Shown here: positions 59,246 through 64,000 of the stretch, piece after piece
Layout of the letters: the number at the start of each line of letters is the position of its first letter
How positions within the stretch are numbered: the stretch's first letter is position 1
DNA from: an uncultured Mobiluncus sp.
GTDB taxonomy: Bacteria; Actinomycetota; Actinomycetes; Actinomycetales; Actinomycetaceae
Assembly (NCBI RefSeq): GCF_947087965.1
Contig: NZ_CAMUES010000003.1
Location: 124,001-188,000, forward strand
Direction: 5' to 3'
Length of the DNA stretch: 64,000 nt
Program-made: the position numbers and the translations under genes
The notes under the pieces: generated by a model
What the model was told of the DNA's origin: nothing
Database searches by the model: none
Seen by the model: only the letters and a program-made list of their open reading frames with translations

Positions 59246-60868
59246 ATGGGAATTGCATTACCAGGACTGGGCGGGTTCAATACCCAGGGCATTGTTGAAA
59301 AATTGATGTCCTTGGAAAAGGTTCCGCTGATAAAGCTGCAAAGAAGGCAAGCGGAATACAAGTCCCAGGTTCAAGTTTTCCAAAATATGAACACCAAGTT
59401 CGCCAACATTAAGCGGGCGGCTTGGGATGTTTATGGGCGTGTGGGCAAGGAAAGCGTCCGTTTCAATACTTCAGAAATCTGGGAAGCCGCCAAGGCGACG
59501 TCTTCAGATCCGATGGTGGGAGTGACCACTTCGCCCGGAGCCCAAGTTGGCTCGGTCGAATTCGATGTTCTGCAGGTGGCGAAGTCGAAGCAGGCAACCT
59601 TGGATCAGGACGCTATCCAGAGCCTCTACGATGCCGCCAAGGCAAAGGGTGGTGAGCCGCCCAAGATTTCCATCATGCTTGGTGACAAAATCACCACGAT
59701 TTCCCCGACTTCAGCCGATGCCTCGGCGTTCGCTAGGGCTATCAATGCGGCCTCTGGTTCCGGAGTAAACGCTACGGCGGTGCGTGTCGGCGACAATCCC
59801 GATGGCACGGGCAAATACTTGCTTCAGATTAACGGGGCTGAAACCGGAGCCAACAAGGGCGACTATAAGATTTTCGCCGGTGACATCACCCAGGGTCTGG
59901 GACTGACCGCCAAATCTTCCAAGACGGACGCGGCCACGAACTCGGCTCAGTACGTTTACGAGGATGCTGCCGCTTTGGCCCACGCCGTGGCGGGTACCGG
60001 TGCTCAGGAACAGGCTTTGAACATCATCCATCAATCTTCGGATGCCAAGATTCGCCTGCTCGGCCAGGAACGCACCTACGGATCGAACCAGATTCAGATT
60101 ATGGATAACGTCAAAATTGACTTGTCCAACGTGGTGCAAAAGACGAATGCTGACGGCACCCCGGTCTATACCGATGCCCTGTTAAAAGGTGTTAAGATTA
60201 ACGCCACGCGGGACTTCGATGTGGCCGCGGGCAAGATGGAAAAGATGATGGGTGCCCTGACGGATGCCCTGACCACCTTAAATAAAGGTATGCAAAGCGT
60301 CACCAAGGAAGGCATTGATCCGCTCACCAACAAGCGTTTCACCTATACCGCAGCCGGTCCGCTGGGTAACTCGGAAGGACGCGACCTCAAGAACAAGATT
60401 ATGGGTCTGGTTTCCAGCGGGATAACCCTTACGGATGCCGAGGGTAAGTCACAGACCTATTCCCTAGCCTCGTTTGGAATTAGCCTCGGAGGTGGTGTCG
60501 AAAAAGGCGCAAACGGTAAGTTCCACAGTTCTCAGGTGGAGTTGAAGTTCGATGCCGAGAAGTTTAAGAAGGCTATGGAAAGCGACCCCGAAAAGGTGCA
60601 GCAGGTCATGGTGGAGTTCGCCAAGAAGGTTGGGGACATGGCTTCCAAGGTTTCTGACTTTACCGAAGGTACTTTAACCAAGACTATTGAGTCGAAGCAA
60701 AGCACGGTATCCTACTATAACAACCGTGTCAGCGAATACGACGATCGTCTGGCACGTAAAGAGGCGCAGCTTTACAAGCAGTATTCCTCTCTGGAGACGA
60801 TGCTGGCTCGGATGCAACAGCAGCAGGCTTGGTTGGCTGGACAGTTAGCCCAGCTGGGAGGCCAGTAA
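59246..60868 (+). CDS. fliD: Flagellar filament capping protein
   Basis: Hook-associated protein 2 that caps the growing filament, 540 residues. N-terminal FliD_N signature (GFNTQGIVEKLMSLEKVPLIKLQRR) and C-terminal FliD_C with KMEKMMGALTDALTTLNKG and the final coiled coil (SEYDDRLARKEAQLYKQYSSLETMLARMQQQQAWL in two parts). GAAGGAG before ATG 59246. It precedes fliS, the expected order. Confidence 0.95.
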   Translation: MGIALPGLGGFNTQGIVEKLMSLEKVPLIKLQRRQAEYKSQVQVFQNMNTKFANIKRAAWDVYGRVGKESVRFNTSEIWEAAKATSSDPMVGVTTSPGAQVGSVEFDVLQVAKSKQATLDQDAIQSLYDAAKAKGGEPPKISIMLGDKITTISPTSADASAFARAINAASGSGVNATAVRVGDNPDGTGKYLLQINGAETGANKGDYKIFAGDITQGLGLTAKSSKTDAATNSAQYVYEDAAALAHAVAGTGAQEQALNIIHQSSDAKIRLLGQERTYGSNQIQIMDNVKIDLSNVVQKTNADGTPVYTDALLKGVKINATRDFDVAAGKMEKMMGALTDALTTLNKGMQSVTKEGIDPLTNKRFTYTAAGPLGNSEGRDLKNKIMGLVSSGITLTDAEGKSQTYSLASFGISLGGGVEKGANGKFHSSQVELKFDAEKFKKAMESDPEKVQQVMVEFAKKVGDMASKVSDFTEGTLTKTIESKQSTVSYYNNRVSEYDDRLARKEAQLYKQYSSLETMLARMQQQQAWLAGQLAQLGGQ

Positions 60869-60888
60869 AAACCGCATAATCTAACATT

Positions 60889-60926
60889 CTTCGGCTGGGT
60901 TTCATACATTGTGAACCCAGCCGAAG
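60889..60926 (+). terminator. Hairpin between fliD and fliS
   Basis: 13-bp perfect stem CTTCGGCTGGGTT with a 12-nt loop, 20 bp after the fliD stop. A following GTTAAAGG... leads to fliS 40 bp on, so partial termination or RNA processing may set the fliD:fliS ratio. Confidence 0.6.
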
Positions 60927-60965
60927 TATGGTTAAAGGGTACGTTTTATTTAAGTGGAGGAAAGT

Positions 60966-61412
60966 ATGCAGACCGCCATTAATAGGTTCCAGCAGGACTC
61001 TATTGTCACGGCTTCGCCGGCCAGGTTGTTGACGATGCTCTACGACCGGTTGCTGCTTGATATTGGACGGGCTGAGAAAGCCCTGCGCGGTCAGAACCGG
61101 GTTGAAGCGCATAAAAATCTGACTCATGCCCAGGACATCATCGCCGAGTTGATGTCGTCCCTGCGGATGGACGTGTGGGACGGCGCTGAGGGTTTGATGG
61201 CTTTGTATGTGTATGCCATGAAAGAACTGGTCAACGCCAACGTGCAGGGCGACGCTGATAAAGCTCAAGAGATTCGGGAGCTGTTTGAACCGCTGGCGGA
61301 CGCGTGGAAACAGGCGGCCGCACAGTTGGAAGCGGAGGAAGCAAAGTCTGTGGGGGTAGCTAAGCCCGGTGAGGTGAAGCGCAATTCACGAGGTGATTTG
61401 GGTGTCGGCTAA
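60966..61412 (+). CDS. fliS: Flagellin export chaperone FliS
   Basis: Flagellin chaperone of 148 residues. Typical FliS start (INRFQQDSIVTASPARLLTMLYDRLLLDI) and the helical RVEAHKNLTHAQDIIAELMSSL. The C-terminal 20 residues are extra. GGAGGA lies 4-5 nt before ATG 60966. It overlaps the next small gene by 11 bp. Confidence 0.95.
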   Translation: MQTAINRFQQDSIVTASPARLLTMLYDRLLLDIGRAEKALRGQNRVEAHKNLTHAQDIIAELMSSLRMDVWDGAEGLMALYVYAMKELVNANVQGDADKAQEIRELFEPLADAWKQAAAQLEAEEAKSVGVAKPGEVKRNSRGDLGVG

Positions 61413-61740
61413 ACGCGATAACTCCTCGGGGTGGGAGGACGAGCTGGATCGGTTGGAAGCTCAGATTGCTGCGGACAGCCGGAAGCTGGCTGCAGGTCAG
61501 GTTCCTTCCGATGAGTCGGGTTGGCAGCCCCCGCGGTTGGGGCCGTTACCTCCGGATTTGGCTCCGCGAGCGCGTCAGGTGCAAAAGGACTTGTCGGAGC
61601 TGGGGAAACAAGTCACGTCTGCCATGCGTAAGAATCAAGAAGAGCTGCGCCGCGCCGGGGAAGAACGCGATAAACTCCGCAAGATTCCTCCTGAACAGAA
61701 AATCGAACCAGGTCCCCGGTATTTAGATTTAGAGGGGTAA
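61402..61740 (+). CDS. Small charged protein after fliS, unknown function
   Basis: A 112-residue charged helical protein (DELDRLEAQIAADSRKLAAG and a coiled-coil-like QKDLSELGKQVTSAMRKNQEELRRAGEERDKLR, given in parts). No family recognised. The GTG at 61402 has GAGG 8 nt upstream and overlaps the end of fliS, so it is translated with it; a chaperone or FlgN/FliT-like role is a guess from position and helicity. A strong hairpin terminator follows. Confidence 0.7.
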   Translation: MSAKRDNSSGWEDELDRLEAQIAADSRKLAAGQVPSDESGWQPPRLGPLPPDLAPRARQVQKDLSELGKQVTSAMRKNQEELRRAGEERDKLRKIPPEQKIEPGPRYLDLEG

Positions 61741-61787
61741 AAGCGCGGGGCGCACTCAGGGGTGTCGCCACCGTTTGCGTTCATGGG

Positions 61788-61821
61788 GAACTCTCAGGAA
61801 AGCGTCTTTTCCTGAGAGTTC
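61788..61821 (+). terminator. Terminator after the fliS operon
   Basis: 14-bp perfect stem GAACTCTCAGGAAA with a 6-nt loop, 47 bp after the stop at 61740. Confidence 0.8.
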
Positions 61822-61881
61822 TCTGAGTATTCGGGCAAAAAAGCAGTAAAACCGCTGAGTAAATGCATACAAATCAGGTAG

Positions 61882-61897
61882 TGTGACTAACATCACA
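61882..61897 (+). promoter_or_regulatory. CRP/GlxR-type site TGTGA-N6-TCACA
   Basis: TGTGACTAACATCACA is a full match to the CRP consensus. TATGTT at 61918-61923 would place the site near -40.5 of a rightward transcript, class II geometry. Confidence 0.6.
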
Positions 61898-62542
61898 CCC
61901 GGGATGAAAGTCCTAACTATGTTCAGTCTATGAACGCTAATGAATTAATTTTGTATCGAAATCTACAGGCTAGTAAAAATTTGTAAGTCTGGGGAAGGTT
62001 ACCCTAACACTCAGCTAAGCTTCAGAATGTTACCATCTCTAAAGTTTTTGTATCAGAGCTGGTCGCGGGGAAATTCGCGTGAATATACACAAAAATGGCA
62101 ATAATTTGACAGCGGGAGAAAAAATCTATGTCGGAGCGGGCCGCATAATATGCTGAAAAACAACTGAACAAAGTGCCGTTTAGCTTTATAGATATAGAAA
62201 CTTTTGATGAACGAAAGCTGCCGATTTGAAAGCTGACATGGTGGTAAAAATACGACGCTGAAAATACGGTAAGTTACAGCTGTGTAATCTTCCAGAAACC
62301 CTATTTACTAGGGCATATAGTCCAGGCATTTGTATTAACAAAAACCTAATTAATGTAAAAATAGTGGGGTTCGCAGATACTTCCCATGAACCCCAAAACA
62401 AATTAGCAAAACTCCTCGACAATCGCTTGGGAACTGCCGATACTGAATATGTCAGCGCAAAAAGCACTGAACCGCTAGCAGGAAGTTATGCGGGTAATGA
62501 GGATCGAAGGAATGATCCAGCGAGAGAACATGTGAGGTCGTC

Positions 62543-62890
62543 ATGTTTGATTCTGTTGGTTACGTAGCAATGCGAACCGCGCTGGATGGATTGTCCATGC
62601 GTCAGCGAGTCATCGCCGACAACATTGCCAATATTCAGACGCCGGGATTCTTATCTGGCAAGGTATCGTTCGAAAGCGAACTGGCTCGTGCCGTCGAGTT
62701 CGGACACCCTGCTACCACGCATATCGCCACTGCCCGCTCTTTGGAGCCCACTCGTATAGACGGTAACAATGTCAACCTGGACACTGAGACCATCTCCAGC
62801 GTGGATACGGTTCTTCGCTTTCAGCTGGCTACCCAAGCAATCAGTGGGGAATACACCAACATTCGCTCTGCCATGAGGACGACATCATGA
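62543..62890 (+). CDS. flgB: Flagellar basal-body rod protein FlgB
   Basis: Proximal rod protein, 115 residues. Rod signature SMRQRVIADNIANIQTPGF near 20-38 and the C-terminal helix QLATQAISGEYTNIRSAM. GAGGT lies just before ATG 62543. First gene of flgB-flgC-fliE-fliF, overlapping flgC by 4 bp (ATGA). Confidence 0.95.
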   Translation: MFDSVGYVAMRTALDGLSMRQRVIADNIANIQTPGFLSGKVSFESELARAVEFGHPATTHIATARSLEPTRIDGNNVNLDTETISSVDTVLRFQLATQAISGEYTNIRSAMRTTS

Positions 62891-63285
62891 CCACGTTTGG
62901 AGCAATCGGTATCGCTGGAACCGGCATGACAGTCAACCGTAAATGGTTGGACTGCATCTCGGATAACATTGCCAACATCAACACCACCAAGCCTATGAAC
63001 GAAGAGGCCTTCCGGGCTCGCTACGTCGTGGCTCAGGCTGTTGATTACGGGCGTCCAGCTGGCACGATGGTATCGGGCATTGCGCTCGGTGGCACCGACG
63101 GCCGGATCGTGTACGACCCCCGCGATCCGAACGCGAATGAAGAAGGGTATGTCCGCCACCCTGATATTGACTTGGGATCACAGATGACCCAGTTGATTAT
63201 GGCGCAAAGGGCTTACCAGGCAAACGCTGCTGTGGTGGATCGTGCAAAGTCCACTTACGAAGCGGCATTGCAAATCGGGAGGTAA
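62887..63285 (+). CDS. flgC: Flagellar basal-body rod protein FlgC
   Basis: Rod protein of 132 residues. N-terminal GIAGTGMTVNRKWLDCISDNIANINTT, the motif RHPDIDLGSQMTQLIMAQRAYQAN-type in the C-terminal helix (shown in parts), typical of FlgC. Slightly short in the middle compared with enterobacterial FlgC. Overlaps flgB; fliE follows after 7 bp. Confidence 0.95.
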   Translation: MTTFGAIGIAGTGMTVNRKWLDCISDNIANINTTKPMNEEAFRARYVVAQAVDYGRPAGTMVSGIALGGTDGRIVYDPRDPNANEEGYVRHPDIDLGSQMTQLIMAQRAYQANAAVVDRAKSTYEAALQIGR

Positions 63286-63292
63286 GTAAGCC

Positions 63293-63724
63293 ATGCCTTA
63301 CTCTGTAGACGGTATTGGTAGCAAGCTGACCAGTTCCTTGACCGGAACCCAGCAGCTGACCAATAACTTAGTACAATCCCTTGGGTTCTCACGTTCCGCA
63401 GCCACCCAAGCCGGTCCGGCGCGTCTTGGCACCAATGCCACGCACATCGTCCCGACTGGCACCGGTCTGACTCCGTTGGGTGGAGATGTCCGCGATGTCG
63501 CGGAAACCTCTTTCGGCAATGTTTTTGCCGATGCGGTGTACAACATGCAGCAACGTGAGAGTACCGCCAAGAAGCTGGGTGTGCAGGCCCTGACCGGGCA
63601 ACTCAATGATGTCCACCAATACACTATTGCAGCCGCAGAATCCCAGCTGACTATGGAACTGACCTCCACTATACGGAACAAGGCAGTTGACATGTTCAAC
63701 GAGATTATGAGGATGCAAGCATAA
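63293..63724 (+). CDS. fliE: Flagellar hook-basal body protein FliE
   Basis: MS-ring to rod adaptor. 143 residues, with the conserved C-terminal half DVHQYTIAAAESQLTMELT then IRNKAVDMFNEIMRMQA. The N-terminal 60 residues are a longer, Ser/Thr/Gly-rich extension than in E. coli. Its TAA shares a base with the fliF ATG. Confidence 0.93.
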   Translation: MPYSVDGIGSKLTSSLTGTQQLTNNLVQSLGFSRSAATQAGPARLGTNATHIVPTGTGLTPLGGDVRDVAETSFGNVFADAVYNMQQRESTAKKLGVQALTGQLNDVHQYTIAAAESQLTMELTSTIRNKAVDMFNEIMRMQA

Positions 63725-64000
63725 TGCCACCGGTCATCGTAAACGCAGTAGATAAAGTCAAAAGTACCGTCGGCCAGTTTTCTTTAGGCCAAAAGACCCT
63801 GTCGATTATCGGGGTAGCCGTGCTCATCTTGGGCGGCGTGGTGCTTTACTCTTGGGTGGCACGCCCCGACTACACCACCCTGTACTCCGGCTTGACGGAT
63901 AAAGATCAAGCCGCCGTCACCGAACAGCTCGATTCGCAAGGCATCAAATATCAGGTCGCCGACAATGGTGTGGTCAAGGTGCCGGCAAAAGATGTGCAGA
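63724..64000 (+). CDS. fliF: Flagellar MS-ring protein FliF, 3' end outside window
   Basis: First 92 codons of the MS-ring protein. A transmembrane helix (LSIIGVAVLILGGVVLYSWV, residues about 26-45) is followed by the family motif YTTLYSGLTDKDQAAVTEQL and GIKYQVADNG. The gene continues beyond the right edge. ATG overlaps the fliE stop (TAATG). Confidence 0.95.
   Translation, partial: MPPVIVNAVDKVKSTVGQFSLGQKTLSIIGVAVLILGGVVLYSWVARPDYTTLYSGLTDKDQAAVTEQLDSQGIKYQVADNGVVKVPAKDVQ

Larger units (their letters stand above)
61741..62542. other. 802-bp AT-rich region before flgB, no gene
   Basis: It holds the fliS-operon terminator (61788-61821), a perfect CRP-type site (61882-61897) and, at 62436-62443, GCCGATAC resembling a sigma-28 -10 but without TAAA 15 nt upstream. 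Reading frames are short and lack ribosome sites. Base composition is distinctly AT-richer than the flanks. A long leader, a small RNA or decayed DNA would all fit. Confidence 0.55.

Noticed and set aside
62436..62443. GCCGATAC as a sigma-28 -10 box for flgB
   Set aside because: Good -10 but no TAAA-like element 15 nt upstream; not strong enough for a promoter call.
62186..62467. 93-codon minus-strand open frame in the gap before flgB
   Set aside because: Rich in Ser/Phe/Arg without domain features, no ribosome site, and antisense to the flagellar operon direction; probably chance.

Overview
The window looks like chromosomal DNA of a flagellated, anaerobic actinobacterium. Actinobacterial signs are Lsr2, a CarD/IspD/IspF/CysS/RlmB gene set, a TopA with Gly-Arg-Tyr-Gly-Pro-Tyr repeats instead of zinc fingers, a variant-leucine-rich-repeat protein and a WhiG/FliA-type sigma factor. 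It also has flagellar genes and an oxygen-sensitive class III ribonucleotide reductase. My best guess is Mobiluncus (Actinomycetaceae). That is inference from gene content; no database search was possible.

Layout. 1-10.7 kb: 5'-truncated topA, two unrelated MFS exporters, the peroxiredoxin bcp, a CASTOR/POLLUX-like ion-channel protein, and a third MFS gene coupled to a lipoprotein. 10.9-22.1 kb: isoprenoid and translation genes (ispD, carD, gpmA, cysS, rlmB) with azlCD. A + strand cassette of two DUF1538 membrane proteins, each followed by a PII-like gene, lies between ispD and carD. 22.2-29.3 kb: DUF1003/MgtE-like pair, CcdA/DsbA-type thiol redox pair, an amidase and a vLRR membrane protein. 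29.4-34.3 kb: nrdG, a lipoprotein, nrdD behind two NrdR boxes, and a divergent aminotransferase. 34.3-46.6 kb: a NarL-type two-component operon with two 7TM sensors, two tandem cell-wall-binding-repeat proteins, a PAP2 phosphatase, a TPM/zinc-ribbon pair and ispF. 46.7-53.5 kb: lsr2, an orphan higA with a higB remnant, tRNA-Thr(CGU), a TAP-like hydrolase, holB, tmk and purD. 53.5-64 kb: flagellar genes (flgN-flgK-flgL-fliW leftward; fliA, fliD-fliS and flgB-flgC-fliE-fliF rightward, fliF cut by the edge).

The most interesting signals are regulatory. (1) Four leftward transcription units for envelope or surface proteins (both CWB2 genes, the TPM/zinc-ribbon operon and the lipoprotein between nrdG and nrdD) carry a CACCC-N4-GGGTG dyad or half-dyad. 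In every case it ends exactly 23 nt before a TANNNT -10 box, which predicts an activator-dependent promoter class. (2) Eight genes have a TANNNT box exactly 6 nt before ATG/GTG, the pattern expected for leaderless mRNAs. (3) A perfect CRP-type site lies in an AT-rich 800-bp gap before flgB. (4) The DUF1538/PII cassette is a candidate PII-gated membrane system whose PII-like proteins lack the usual T-loop tyrosine.

There are also two families of short dispersed repeats, a duplicated tRNA-Thr 3' end, and a perfect 34-bp palindrome before ispD. I saw no insertion sequence, CRISPR array, rRNA or prophage.
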